Assembly (NCBI GenBank): GCA_035299505.1
Contig: DATGWL010000097.1
Location: forward strand, 1 to 64,000
DNA: 64,000 bases
Direction of reading: 5' to 3'
Source of the DNA: M3007 sp035299505
GTDB taxonomy: Bacteria > Bacteroidota > Bacteroidia > Chitinophagales > Saprospiraceae
Both the position numbers and the translations under genes were made by a program. The notes below the pieces were generated by a model. The model was not told where the DNA came from, searched no databases, and saw only the letters and a list, made by a program, of their open reading frames with translations. Below, one piece after another: positions 17,853 to 27,806 of the stretch. Position 1 is the first letter of the stretch. The number at the start of each line of letters is the position of its first letter.

Positions 17853-17884
17853 TTGCGCCGTATTGGTGAACCCCCATACCTTTG
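17853..17884 (+). promoter_or_regulatory. Promoter of the small porin gene (TTG ... TACCTTTG)
   Basis: TACCTTTG at 17877-17884 is a perfect -7 element. TTG at 17853-17855 lies 21 bp upstream. The start codon is 107 bp downstream, leaving a leader of about 100 nt that is AT-rich and shows no riboswitch fold I recognise. Confidence 0.6.
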
Positions 17885-17991
17885 AGCCGAATTAAATTTC
17901 AAAACAAAACTTTAAACATCGCGATTATTGGATTAAATTTTACTTGAAACTCATTTCACGGAATTTTAACTAACTTTTTCATCCAATAATC

Positions 17992-18690
17992 ATGAACAGT
18001 AAAGTTTTCGCCAAGGTCGCGTTCATCGCCATCTTTACCACCATCTCTACCGCTGCCAGCTTCGCTCAAACCCACTACAAATTGGGCTTTTCTTTAGGTA
18101 GCAACTATTCCAGTCTCCGATCCGATCTTTTCACCACCTCTTCCGGCCGTTTGAGTACTGCCGTTGGATTCAATGTGAACCTCGGTTTTGGCGATCGTTT
18201 TGAACTGACGCCTGAAATCATGTTTACCCAGAAAGGCGCAACCATCCAGACAGTTGTTTTCAATCCGGAGAACAAACCTACTGTTGGCACCTATAATTTC
18301 TACTATAACACATTCGAGGCCGGTGTTTTTGCAGGCTACCAGCCCATCGCCAATGTTCCGGTGCGGGTACAAGCCGGCGCATTCTTTGGCAGCCACTTCC
18401 ACAACCTAGATCGCTCAGACCGCGACGAATATGTTGGCGACTACAATAACATTGTCAACGCCAAACAGGTATCCCTCTTGAACGAATCCCTTTCTGGTTT
18501 GGACTTTGGTCCTGCCTTTGGTGTTAGTGCAGGCGCTGGCCGATTCAATGTAAGCGCACGCTATTACATGGGCGCACGCAACCTGTATGAAAACCTGGCT
18601 TTTGCACCACAAGGTCACCATATCCGCACCAGTTCCCTGCGCCTGACCATGACGTATTACTTCAAGCACAAAAGTTCCTGGGAAGATTAA
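17992..18690 (+). CDS. Small outer-membrane beta-barrel protein (porin family)
   Basis: A 232-residue protein with a signal peptide (VAFIAIFTTISTAASFAQ, cleavage before THYKL). It shows the alternating amphipathic pattern of an eight- to ten-stranded barrel, with Gly/aromatic strand ends and a terminal LRLTMTYYFK strand, like the OMP_b-brl family. It probably sits in the outer membrane; the ligand is unknown. Its own promoter and long leader, between two terminator-like structures, suggest a single-gene transcript. Confidence 0.8.
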   Translation: MNSKVFAKVAFIAIFTTISTAASFAQTHYKLGFSLGSNYSSLRSDLFTTSSGRLSTAVGFNVNLGFGDRFELTPEIMFTQKGATIQTVVFNPENKPTVGTYNFYYNTFEAGVFAGYQPIANVPVRVQAGAFFGSHFHNLDRSDRDEYVGDYNNIVNAKQVSLLNESLSGLDFGPAFGVSAGAGRFNVSARYYMGARNLYENLAFAPQGHHIRTSSLRLTMTYYFKHKSSWED

Positions 18691-18719
18691 TATCCCGGTT
18701 AAAATATTCACCCGTGTTT

Positions 18720-18757
18720 CCGCTCGATGACTTGCTGTTGTTGGGCGGTTTTTTTTT
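18720..18757 (+). terminator. Weak terminator after the small porin gene
   Basis: A short CCGC...GCGG stem with a long loop, followed by nine Ts (18749-18757). The T-run is convincing; the stem is weak. Confidence 0.4.
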
Positions 18758-18844
18758 GCCGGAACCAGATCGGGGTCATATGTGTTGCAATTGAATTTTT
18801 AGCATAGTTTATAAATTTAAACACGTGCTAAGCCAGCCAAATTG

Positions 18845-18852
18845 TAGTTTTG
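18845..18852 (+). promoter_or_regulatory. -7 element TAGTTTTG upstream of lysS
   Basis: A perfect TAnnTTTG match 41 bp before the lysS start. No clear -33 TTG at normal spacing. Confidence 0.5.
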
Positions 18853-18893
18853 CGGCTTCAATTCATCGGATCTATTTTCAGCAACTTGCCATA

Positions 18894-20429
18894 ATGACGG
18901 AACAAGAATTACAAAGACGGGAATCGCTTTCCAAACTTCGGGAGATGGGTATCGACCCATATCCGGCTGAGATGTATGAGGTAACAGCCTTCGCTCAGGA
19001 TATCGTTGCACAATACCAGGAAGAGGTACTGGAGGATGGCACTAAAAATCGCCTGAATTTTCAGTCGGTTTCTCTGGCTGGCCGTATTATGGCCAACCGG
19101 GAAGCAGGCAAAGCATTATTTCTAAACCTGCAGGATTCCAGCGGACGCATTCAGCTGTACCTGCGCCGGGACGATTTTATGCAAGGTGAAGAAGCGCCCT
19201 TGTTTGATATTGCCATTAAAAAATTGCTTGACTTGGGCGATTACGTTGGCGTAAAGGGATTTGCGTTCAAAACCAAAACCGGCGAGGTGAGCGTACACGT
19301 ACAGGAATTCAAGTTTCTGGCCAAAAGCCTTCGCCCATTACCTGTGGTAAAAAAAGATGCGGAAGGAAATATCTACGATGCATTTACCGATCCAGAGCAA
19401 CGCTATCGTATGCGTTACGTGGATCTGACCGTGAATACCGGATTCCGCGATATTTTCATCAAACGCACCAAGCTGATCAAAACCATGCGTGCGTACCTGG
19501 ATGAGTTGGGTTTGCTTGAGGTGGAAACCCCCATTTTGCAGCCTATCCACGGGGGTGCAGCTGCGCGGCCGTTCAAAACCCACCATAATACGCTGGATAT
19601 GACCCTTTATCTGCGTATTGCTAATGAATTATACCTGAAACGACTGATTGTGGCGGGTTTTGATGGCGTATATGAATTTGCCAAAATGTTCCGCAATGAA
19701 GGCATGGACCGCACCCATAATCCGGAGTTCACGGCACTGGAGTTTTATGTAGCCTACAAAGACTACCACTGGATGATGGATGTAACGGAACAAATGCTGG
19801 AACGGGTTGCACGGGCTATCCATGCAAACGGGGAAAGCACTGCGGAGGTTGGTGGCAATGTGATCAACTTTGCCGGACCTTACCGCCGCCTGACCATGTT
19901 TGATGCCATTCAGGAATATACGGGTATCAATGTGGAAACAGCGGATGAATCTGAACTGCGCGATTATTGCAAAAAAGAACACATTGAGATTGACAACTCC
20001 ATGGGCAAAGCCAAGCTTATTGACGAGATTTTTGGCGAAAAAGTAGAAAAACATCTCATCCAGCCTACTTTCCTGATTGATTATCCGGTGGAGATGTCGC
20101 CACTGACTAAAAAACACCGTTCCAAGCCAGGATTGGTGGAGCGCTTCGAGCTTTTTGTGAACGGCAAGGAAGTTGCCAATGCTTATTCCGAGTTAAATGA
20201 CCCAATTGATCAGCGCGAGCGTTTTGAAGACCAGCTGCGTTTGGCTGCCCGCGGCGACGAGGAGGCCATGGCCATGGATGAGGACTTTATCCGTGCGCTG
20301 GAGTATGGCATGCCGCCAACTGCAGGTATTGGCTTTGGTATTGACCGACTGGCTATGATGTTCACCGGCCAAACTTCCATTCAGGAGGTCTTGTTCTTCC
20401 CGCAAATGCGTCCGGAAGTAGCGGAATAA
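18894..20429 (+). CDS. lysS: Lysyl-tRNA synthetase, class II
   Basis: A 511-residue cytoplasmic enzyme that charges tRNA-Lys. The N-terminal OB fold (residues ~55-150, VSLAGRIMANREAGKALFL) binds the anticodon. The class II core has motif 2, FRNEGMDRTHNPEFT, and motif 3, GIGFGIDRLAMM, with VNGKEVANAYSELNDP in between. Length and order are normal. ATG 18894 is chosen; an upstream in-frame start at 18825 would overlap the promoter element. The pentapeptide gene begins 10 bp after the stop. Confidence 0.97.
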   Translation: MTEQELQRRESLSKLREMGIDPYPAEMYEVTAFAQDIVAQYQEEVLEDGTKNRLNFQSVSLAGRIMANREAGKALFLNLQDSSGRIQLYLRRDDFMQGEEAPLFDIAIKKLLDLGDYVGVKGFAFKTKTGEVSVHVQEFKFLAKSLRPLPVVKKDAEGNIYDAFTDPEQRYRMRYVDLTVNTGFRDIFIKRTKLIKTMRAYLDELGLLEVETPILQPIHGGAAARPFKTHHNTLDMTLYLRIANELYLKRLIVAGFDGVYEFAKMFRNEGMDRTHNPEFTALEFYVAYKDYHWMMDVTEQMLERVARAIHANGESTAEVGGNVINFAGPYRRLTMFDAIQEYTGINVETADESELRDYCKKEHIEIDNSMGKAKLIDEIFGEKVEKHLIQPTFLIDYPVEMSPLTKKHRSKPGLVERFELFVNGKEVANAYSELNDPIDQRERFEDQLRLAARGDEEAMAMDEDFIRALEYGMPPTAGIGFGIDRLAMMFTGQTSIQEVLFFPQMRPEVAE

Positions 20430-20439
20430 TGACCTGAAT

Positions 20440-21006
20440 ATGGCTGGCGCTTACTTTTCCAATCAAAAATTTCAATCTGTAAACACACTTGAACCTGGCG
20501 AATACGAGGATTGTGTGTTTACAGATTGTCAGCTATCTGGCACAGATTTGTCCGGACTGGTATTTGATCAGTGCCGCTGGATGCGCTGTGATCTGAGCAC
20601 AGCAACCATTAAAGGAACGGCATTTCGGGACAATACTTTTGAGTCCTGTAAATTAATGGGTGTGCATTTTGAAGACGCCAATGCGTTTTCACTGTCGTTT
20701 TCATTTAAGGATTGTCTATTGCAATATGCCTCCTTTTTTCAATTGAAAATACCGGGTACCGAGTTTTTGCAATGCCAACTGGAAGAAGCTAATCTGGAGG
20801 AAACAGACCTGCGCAGGGCTGTATTTCAGGGTTGCAACCTGTTGAACGCTGGCTTTGATTATGCCAACCTGGAGGAGGCTGATTTCCGGACGGCATATCA
20901 TTTCAGGATACATCCGGATCGGTGCAAATTGCAGGGCGCCAGGTTTTCATCGAATAATCTGGAAGGTTTATTAACCCACTACAAGATTAGGGTGGAGAAG
21001 CTTTAG
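20440..21006 (+). CDS. Pentapeptide-repeat protein
   Basis: A 188-residue protein made of tandem A(D/N)LXX-type pentapeptides (CVFTDCQLSGTDLSGLVFDQ at the N-terminus, ANLEETDLRRAVFQGCNLLN in the C-terminal half) with a hydrophobic interruption around residues 95-105. It should form a right-handed quadrilateral beta-helix. The two-part layout with a kink resembles the Qnr/McbG family that mimics DNA and protects gyrase, but most such proteins have unknown roles. It has no export signal. The 10-bp gap to lysS suggests co-transcription. Confidence 0.85.
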   Translation: MAGAYFSNQKFQSVNTLEPGEYEDCVFTDCQLSGTDLSGLVFDQCRWMRCDLSTATIKGTAFRDNTFESCKLMGVHFEDANAFSLSFSFKDCLLQYASFFQLKIPGTEFLQCQLEEANLEETDLRRAVFQGCNLLNAGFDYANLEEADFRTAYHFRIHPDRCKLQGARFSSNNLEGLLTHYKIRVEKL

Positions 21007-21128
21007 AGCCTCCCAAACATGTTCTTAACAAAATTTTATGCCAGGCAGAGTAATCCCTGGGACCATTTCATCGTCTATATGTGGAAATCATGAAACGGGC
21101 GGTAACGTCCACACAACTTGAATAGCAT

Positions 21129-21560
21129 ATGAACAAGCAAATGAAATGGATGATCGGCCTTTTTGCCTTGATCTTTACCGCCTCCCTGCAGGCGCAAACC
21201 ACCCAGCCTGCCCATAAAAAACTGGAGCATCCGGGTCATCATAATGGTCAGGGTATGGCTCAAGAACTGAATCTTTCCAAGGAACAAAAAGAAGCTTTCG
21301 ACAAGATTGACCGGGAGTACAAAGCCAAGCAGCACGAAATTAAGAAAGCGCGCAAAGCTGAGCTTGAACAGGTTCGAAACGAACGCCAGGCAGCCCATAA
21401 GGCCTTACTCAATGCTGAGCAGGCAAGGAAATACGACGAGCTGGTGGCTGCCAGAAAAGCAGAGCATGAAGCGCGGAAAGCAGAACGCAAAGCGGAAAAG
21501 AAAGCCAATAAAGCCGCCAAAAAGCCGCTGGATAAAAAACCGGCCAGCGATCATAAGTGA
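21129..21560 (+). CDS. Exported Spy/CpxP-like small helical protein
   Basis: A 143-residue protein with a signal peptide (WMIGLFALIFTASLQAQ). A His/Gly-rich segment (KKLEHPGHHNGQG) comes first, then LNLSKEQKEAFDKIDREY. The helical, charged middle and the LNAEQARKYDEL box resemble Spy/CpxP-type periplasmic chaperones, which also sense metals. The C-terminal 40 residues are a Lys/Ala/Glu-rich tail. Assignment to Spy/CpxP is from pattern only. A strong terminator follows. Confidence 0.6.
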   Translation: MNKQMKWMIGLFALIFTASLQAQTTQPAHKKLEHPGHHNGQGMAQELNLSKEQKEAFDKIDREYKAKQHEIKKARKAELEQVRNERQAAHKALLNAEQARKYDELVAARKAEHEARKAERKAEKKANKAAKKPLDKKPASDHK

Positions 21561-21600
21561 GACGGTGGACGGTGGTCCCGAGTACTCGGGATGGACGGTG
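21561..21600. repeat. GGACGGTG repeats around a 14-bp palindrome
   Basis: Three copies of a GACGGTG unit (two before, one after) flank the perfect palindrome CCCGAGTACTCGGG at 21577-21590. It directly follows a stop codon and precedes a terminator. It is a smaller cousin in style, not in sequence, of the large repeats elsewhere in this window. Confidence 0.65.
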
Positions 21601-21602
21601 AT

Positions 21603-21655
21603 AAAAAAGGGTTGTCTTCCCGAACATGGGCAAGACAACCCTTTTTTATTTTTTA
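21603..21655. terminator. Strong terminator after the Spy-like gene
   Basis: The stem AAAAAAGGGTTGTCTT pairs with AAGACAACCCTTTTTT, followed by further Ts. It could terminate in both directions. Confidence 0.9.
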
Positions 21656-21812
21656 AAGGGTACACATTTTTCAAAAAGGTATTTTGCCCTCCATCATTTT
21701 AGCCCATATAACAATACGAAAAAAAATAATTTGAAAGACAGCCGACAAAACATACAACCATGCATTCTTTTTGCTTTATATTGGCGGACACAAAAACTAC
21801 CTCTTCCTATTT

Positions 21813-24800
21813 ATGCTTACCGCCAAATCATCCTTGGTTATTGGGCTATGCATGTTCCTAAACATCTTTCTGCATGCCCAAAACCTCCAAATCACTTACC
21901 AAAAGAGTGATTCACTCTTTGTCTGCGGTTCAGACACCTTATTCATTCAGGTTCAAAACCAGTTACTTACCCCGGTTAACGGAGCAATCGTCCAGGTGAC
22001 ACTGCCGGCTGGCTTGCAATATGCTGCAGGTACCATCCAGGGAGCAACGGAATTGAATGTGGGGAATTTATCTGCGCCCACGTTTACACTGCCGGTTTTA
22101 AATGCACAGCAAAGTCATCCGCTTTTCCTGCTAGTTACAGCTCAGTGCGAGGCCGCCGATTTGATTGACGCCGGTCAATTATTTCAGGCACTCATTTCGG
22201 TTACTTCTGCATCCGGGAATGCCCAGGTGGTTACCACTTCCATTTTGGTGGAAACGGGCGCTTTGGTTATTGAAAGCGTCACACCTGCTATCCTGGAAGG
22301 AGAAAAAGGAGACACCCTTTACCGCACCATTTGCTTCAAAAACACCCGACTGGGTAAAATTGGCAACCTGCATTTTCAGGATGCCTATCAGGATGGTTAT
22401 GAAGTGTTTGTGGAAGGAGCAGATGCTTTTTCTGTTGGTAACAACCTGGCAAGTGCGGAATTTTCTGGCAGCTTTTTTACCACTGTGGGTAACGGTGATC
22501 AATGGCTTGACCTGGACGAAAAAGTGTGTTTCACGGAACGGGTTATTATCACAGATTGTGGTTTACCTCCAACGATAAAATCCTCTTTATTGCGTGCTGC
22601 TTGGGGATGCGACGCCACTTCCTGGTGCCGCTATGATAGTTCCCTGATTTTGGTGAATATCAAAACATCTACGTTTGTTCCAGAACTGGAATTTGAGCAA
22701 ATATGGACTCCTCCAACCAATTATTGTGGAGATGTTCCTGCTGTAATGGGGTTTGCCATCAAAAATACAGGCAAAGCAGACGCTAAGGATGTCATTCTAA
22801 ATCTTACCATGACAGAAGGCCAAACAAAGGCCGGAATTGTTCCAGGTTCATTTAAACTAATAAGTGAAGGAGATACAGCCACCATTTCACCAAATATTTC
22901 AACAACAGGTATCCTGTTTACCTGTAACCAACCTGTTTTATATAGTGCCAACCTGGTCATTCCTTTTGTTCCAGCCAATGATTCAGTCAAATTGGTTTTT
23001 GATGTATTGACCTGCGTGCAGATTTGCGGAGAAGTTTTCCCAGCTTTTAAGGCTAACTATTTATACCAAAAAGCTTGTCCTCCGGGAGGAGTTAACTCCG
23101 GAACAGCGGTGATTGTTTCTGATACAGGGTATACTATCTACAGCGCTCATCTGACCAATATTGGCGTATGTTTGGAGGATAATCAAACCTACTCCTACAA
23201 TTACTATGCAAAAGGGAAATACCTGCTGGAGGATGGCTTCCTACACTTACAAATGACCCTGCCCAAAAGTATTACCCTTGATACGGCCTGTACCAATGCA
23301 CAAAATCAAGTTGCACCGTATTTGCTTGAAACAAGTTTTGATGGATCAGGAAATCAAAACATTCATATGGTCTGGCAAACTCCATTTGATGTTGATACGC
23401 TAAGCTATCAGTACTGTATAAGGTTTAGTTGTGACACATCTGTAATGTGCGGGAATAGTACCTTTAACTACTCACCTCCATGCTGCATTCTTAATTCATC
23501 CGATATTAGTTATTGGAGTACTGAATTGAATATTTCACCTAATTGTGGTATAACAGATTGCGGCGACAGGGAAATAAATGTGTCTTGTGGGGATGAAGGT
23601 GGCGGCGGCCCACCTATAATTATTCCACCTGGTGATGGCCTTCAATTAACATACAAATGGACGGCCTACAGAAATAATTCCGGATGGAAAGATGAAACCG
23701 ATGACCGACATGCTGACCTACCCCTTGAAATAGTTAAGGAGAATTGGCGGAAAGACCGTTTTTTACCCGGCGACACCTTAAGGGTAGAATTCTGTGCTTC
23801 CGTTGATACTGCAATTACTATTGACACTTTTGGATACGGCATCATCCATTCTGTTCGAGCCTCGGACATGGGAGTGAACGACAATGATATTTTTGGAGTC
23901 AAGAATGCACAATATGGATTTACCGATACGGCAGCAATCATCTCCCTCGGTTCCAGGGTCAGAGTGAAGTATGCCGATGGCCAGGAAGCAACCTGTTTTT
24001 GGGATCAGGTTACCTTTCGTTTAGGAAATCTATATAGTCAATCTGTTTTACCTAATACCACTCCACCACAGGTGATAGATGAGACTAGTTCATTGGCTGA
24101 AGTTAAATATTTCCCACTTGTAGCAATGGCTGCCAGCGGCTGTTTACCCAAGCCATATCTTGAGTTGGGTGATTCAGTATTTGTTTTTAGCGATTATAAA
24201 ATCAATACCAACTTTACCCCATTTTCCAGCAACTTCCCAGATCCGCCACTTATCGGTTTTAGAACCAGGTTACTTAGCCTTGATGACACCTGGCTTTCAA
24301 CAGACTCATCAAAAGTTTTTCAATATTCCGGATGGCAATATTCCAAATCTTCTAACCAACATACCATAAAGCCTTGTGATCAATCTGTGGAGCCCAAAAA
24401 ATTCAGGTATTCCATGCGTATTGCCCGGGAAAACATGTTTCCAAACGAGGTGCGCCCATTGGCCTGGATATCTGATTATACACAGACAAATCCAGAAGGT
24501 CTTGAACTTCAATCTGCTCAATTGGAATACCTGACGCTTCAGGATAGTACTCCTTGGTTAAGCAATATCAGTTTGCCATTTACCCAGGCGCCACTTAATC
24601 TTAAGGTAGATTTTTCACCAGTTTTTTCAGATCCCATTGACGAAGGCTTTACCTTGAAAAGCAACCTTATTTTCAAACCAAACTGCCTTTTCTCCCTTCC
24701 GGATAGCTCCATTCAATTCATTCAAACTACGTTCGAAGGTTGTTTGAACGGGGATACCATGATCAGATATGACACTATCCCAAACGCCATTGGCTTTTTT

Positions 24801-27707
24801 GCCAATTCGCCAAGATTATCGGTCATAACCAATGACAGTGTTGTTAATTCTCCTACCAGAGCTTTCAACATTGATTTCACACTAAAAAATGCACTGGTTT
24901 CTCCAGCTCCTTTTGCCTGGATTTACCTGGACGCTCCTTCCGGATTAATTAATCAGCTTGAATTGATCCAAATACCTCAAAATCAGCCAATTCCTGGCAA
25001 TAACGGTTTTTTTGGACTCAATCAATTTGGTGGACTAACCAGTAAAAATTTCAGGATTACCGGCGAAAACCTTTCCTGCGACCTGGACTCCCTGTACATC
25101 TACTTTGGCTGGAGTTGCGATCCTATCCAGCAAATAGCTGATGCATCCTGTGGCATAGATACCTTACTCATTCTGCTTAATCTGGAACGGCCGGAACTGG
25201 AGCTGGATATCATTGAGGAACCAGATCAAATATCTCTTTGTGAGGAATCAGACTGGTTTGAATTTGAAGTTTATAATGCTAAGTTCGGCTATGCGTACGA
25301 GTTGCTTTCTACTCTGAAACTGCCGCCCGGATTGAAAATCGCCCCCGGAACCTGCCAAATTTCCCATCCGGAAGGATCTCCATGGATGAATATTCCTAAC
25401 CCACAGGAAACCAACCCCAATTTTTACGAATGGCAGGTGAGCGATTTATTACCCTCAGTTGCCGCTAATGGCTTGCCGGGCTTCAATATGGCTCCGCAGA
25501 ATTCTTACCGGATACGATTTAAGGTACTGGCAGAATGCGGTTTTGTGGCAAATACCCCCATCATTTATGGTGCAACTGCTACAGAACCTTGCGGCCGCCA
25601 GGCCAACGTTCTGAACAAGCTGGGGCAACCCTTGCAGATTAATGGCCTTCAGACACCCTATGGCGTATTGGTGAATGTACTCCCGGTAGGAAACCCGGCC
25701 AATACATGTGGCGATATCCAGGAAATTCAGGTAAGTCTGCAATTGCTGGGCACACCCTCTGCTACAGATAGTATATACATTACCCTGCCGCAGGGTGTCC
25801 AACTGGTGAACAATTCCTATGTTCCTGGCCTAAACGCTCCATCCGGTCCGGTTACCCCTAATGCCCAGGGCTTCCAGCTCCCATTGCCAATACTGCAAGG
25901 CGGCGGAACTGTAAATTTTCAGTTTAAGGTGCAATATTCCGGGCTGGCTGGCTGTGCTGACAAAACCCTTCAGGTGCAAACACGTGTGCGTACAGAAGCT
26001 TTTTGCCCAAGTCTGGGCGCCCCCTGCGTAGTATATCTGGCTACCGGTGAAGGAATATTTGTATTGGACATCAAACGCCCGCAATTGCTCATCACAGATG
26101 CTGAATTTGCCCTGAACGGAACTACCGTAAGCGGCAACGTCACCCTGACCAATAACGGAGAGGTATCGTCTGAACAGACCACTGTGAATTTCTGGATAGA
26201 TGTAAACGGAAATGGCCTGGTGGATGCCGCAGACCAACTCCTCAATACCTGGACCAGCAACACTCCGATTAGTCAGAATGAATCAGTGGTATTAAGCGGT
26301 TTGGTGCCTGGGCTGGACTCAACGGAATGGTGCAACTTGCTCATTCAGCTTCCGGCAGATCCAAACTGTATGTGCAACGAACAGATCTTCCAGCCAGAAC
26401 AATGGCAGGTAGATCACACCGATCTGCAGTTTTGTTCGCTCAACCCGGTGCAAATAGGCGTACCTGAACAAGCCGGACACACCTACTCCTGGTTCACCAA
26501 CCCGGGAATTGCCTGCTCCACTTGTGCAATCACCACATACACCCCGCCTGCCGGCACGCCTTTAAACGTTCCGGTGGAATTGGTACTGACAGAGATGTCT
26601 GGCGATTGCAAAATCAGGCACAATTTCCAGTTGTTTTTCAGCTCTGCTGCAACCATAACAGCCTCAGCCCCGGCTATCTGCCCTGGCCAGAGCGTTACCC
26701 TTTCGGCAGAACCAAGTACCGGAACAGCCTATTTCTGGACCGGACAAGGCATCGTCAACCCCAATCAGGTTACCCAACAAGTGCAACCATCCGTAAACAG
26801 TACCTACACAGTAGTTGTATCTTTTGCCAATGGTTGCACAGCTTCTCAAACCATTGATATTCAGATATTAGCACCAGATACGGTGGTACTGCCCGGTTTA
26901 GTTACCTGCCAGGGAGTACCCGTTAATATCTTGGGCAATATAACCGAAACACCGGGCACTTACCAGCTTTTGCTGAGTAACAGTCAGGGGTGCGACAGTC
27001 TGGTGTTCCAAAGTCTGGCACTTACTCCACCGGTTCAGACCGTGGAAAATTTCACTTTTTGTCTGGGCGACACCCTGAAGAACGTGCTGGACACCTTCTT
27101 TACAGCCAGCGGTCAGGTATGCCGGACATATCAGGGCTTGAACGGCTGCGATAGTGTGCATTGCGCCATAGTTACAGCGGTGGATCCGCCAGATTTGCCC
27201 GTACAAGACACCCTGTATGTAGATTATGGCCAGATTATTACCCTGACCGGACCATCCGGCTTCGAATCCTACTGGTGGATACCGGCGCCTGCGCCTCCCT
27301 GTGAGGATTGTCAGGAAGTGAGTTATCCGGCAGATTCAGCAGCTTATCAGGAATTCCGATTACAGGTTACTGACGCCAATGGTTGCCCCGGGGAATTGGT
27401 GTTCAGGGTGTTAGTTTTGCCACCATGTTCGGCAGACAGCTTGCATATTCCAAACGCCTTTACGCCAAATGGCGATGGCGCCAACGATGTATTCCGTGTA
27501 GTGCCTTATGAAAGTTCGGAAGTGATAAGCAGCCTGGAGATCTATAACCGTTGGGGACAAAAAATCTACGAAAATGTTGGAAATTCCTCCTGGGATGGTA
27601 CGATTGACGGGGAACCGGCAGTTTCGGATGTGTACGTGTATATCGTGACAGTAAAATGCGGCGAGTTGGTTGGCAAACGGGTGGGTGATGTGACACTACT
27701 CAGGTAA
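21813..27707 (+). CDS. Giant secreted protein with CHU_C / gliding-associated C-terminal domain
   Basis: About 1964 residues from ATG 21813, which opens the signal peptide (SSLVIGLCMFLNIFLHAQ); an in-frame start at 21771 is also possible. The body is a series of DUF11-like beta-sandwich modules rich in Asp/Thr/Ser and paired Cys (e.g. KADAKDVILNLTM, LKLPPGLKIAPGT, LYITLPQGVQLV-like strands). PKD/Ig-like segments follow near residues 1560-1680. The last ~90 residues are a CHU_C domain (IPNAFTPNGDGANDVFRV ... IYNRWGQKIYEN ... WDG), the type B signal for type IX secretion. It is probably a surface adhesin or part of the gliding/biofilm surface. The convergent neighbour is another T9SS cargo. Confidence 0.88.
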   Translation: MLTAKSSLVIGLCMFLNIFLHAQNLQITYQKSDSLFVCGSDTLFIQVQNQLLTPVNGAIVQVTLPAGLQYAAGTIQGATELNVGNLSAPTFTLPVLNAQQSHPLFLLVTAQCEAADLIDAGQLFQALISVTSASGNAQVVTTSILVETGALVIESVTPAILEGEKGDTLYRTICFKNTRLGKIGNLHFQDAYQDGYEVFVEGADAFSVGNNLASAEFSGSFFTTVGNGDQWLDLDEKVCFTERVIITDCGLPPTIKSSLLRAAWGCDATSWCRYDSSLILVNIKTSTFVPELEFEQIWTPPTNYCGDVPAVMGFAIKNTGKADAKDVILNLTMTEGQTKAGIVPGSFKLISEGDTATISPNISTTGILFTCNQPVLYSANLVIPFVPANDSVKLVFDVLTCVQICGEVFPAFKANYLYQKACPPGGVNSGTAVIVSDTGYTIYSAHLTNIGVCLEDNQTYSYNYYAKGKYLLEDGFLHLQMTLPKSITLDTACTNAQNQVAPYLLETSFDGSGNQNIHMVWQTPFDVDTLSYQYCIRFSCDTSVMCGNSTFNYSPPCCILNSSDISYWSTELNISPNCGITDCGDREINVSCGDEGGGGPPIIIPPGDGLQLTYKWTAYRNNSGWKDETDDRHADLPLEIVKENWRKDRFLPGDTLRVEFCASVDTAITIDTFGYGIIHSVRASDMGVNDNDIFGVKNAQYGFTDTAAIISLGSRVRVKYADGQEATCFWDQVTFRLGNLYSQSVLPNTTPPQVIDETSSLAEVKYFPLVAMAASGCLPKPYLELGDSVFVFSDYKINTNFTPFSSNFPDPPLIGFRTRLLSLDDTWLSTDSSKVFQYSGWQYSKSSNQHTIKPCDQSVEPKKFRYSMRIARENMFPNEVRPLAWISDYTQTNPEGLELQSAQLEYLTLQDSTPWLSNISLPFTQAPLNLKVDFSPVFSDPIDEGFTLKSNLIFKPNCLFSLPDSSIQFIQTTFEGCLNGDTMIRYDTIPNAIGFFANSPRLSVITNDSVVNSPTRAFNIDFTLKNALVSPAPFAWIYLDAPSGLINQLELIQIPQNQPIPGNNGFFGLNQFGGLTSKNFRITGENLSCDLDSLYIYFGWSCDPIQQIADASCGIDTLLILLNLERPELELDIIEEPDQISLCEESDWFEFEVYNAKFGYAYELLSTLKLPPGLKIAPGTCQISHPEGSPWMNIPNPQETNPNFYEWQVSDLLPSVAANGLPGFNMAPQNSYRIRFKVLAECGFVANTPIIYGATATEPCGRQANVLNKLGQPLQINGLQTPYGVLVNVLPVGNPANTCGDIQEIQVSLQLLGTPSATDSIYITLPQGVQLVNNSYVPGLNAPSGPVTPNAQGFQLPLPILQGGGTVNFQFKVQYSGLAGCADKTLQVQTRVRTEAFCPSLGAPCVVYLATGEGIFVLDIKRPQLLITDAEFALNGTTVSGNVTLTNNGEVSSEQTTVNFWIDVNGNGLVDAADQLLNTWTSNTPISQNESVVLSGLVPGLDSTEWCNLLIQLPADPNCMCNEQIFQPEQWQVDHTDLQFCSLNPVQIGVPEQAGHTYSWFTNPGIACSTCAITTYTPPAGTPLNVPVELVLTEMSGDCKIRHNFQLFFSSAATITASAPAICPGQSVTLSAEPSTGTAYFWTGQGIVNPNQVTQQVQPSVNSTYTVVVSFANGCTASQTIDIQILAPDTVVLPGLVTCQGVPVNILGNITETPGTYQLLLSNSQGCDSLVFQSLALTPPVQTVENFTFCLGDTLKNVLDTFFTASGQVCRTYQGLNGCDSVHCAIVTAVDPPDLPVQDTLYVDYGQIITLTGPSGFESYWWIPAPAPPCEDCQEVSYPADSAAYQEFRLQVTDANGCPGELVFRVLVLPPCSADSLHIPNAFTPNGDGANDVFRVVPYESSEVISSLEIYNRWGQKIYENVGNSSWDGTIDGEPAVSDVYVYIVTVKCGELVGKRVGDVTLLR

Positions 27708-27723
27708 TATAGCCGTGTTGTAT

Positions 27724-27784
27724 AAAAAAAAGACTGAGGTGAAAAGCCGCTATCCATAGCGTTTTTCCATCTCAGTCTTTTTTG
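27724..27784. terminator. Bidirectional terminator between the CHU_C and kelch genes
   Basis: AAAAAAAGACTGAG and CTCAGTCTTTTTT form the outer stem with an inner GCCGCTATCC / ATAGCG part. It has a T-tract on both strands and lies midway in a 99-bp convergent gap. Confidence 0.9.
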
Positions 27785-27806
27785 TTTAAGCCTTCAGGTA
27801 GATGAT

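Noticed and set aside
17785..17991. A riboswitch in the 5' leader of the small porin gene
   Set aside because: The leader is AT-rich with no conserved aptamer core that I recognise; the only strong hairpin is the hisA terminator.
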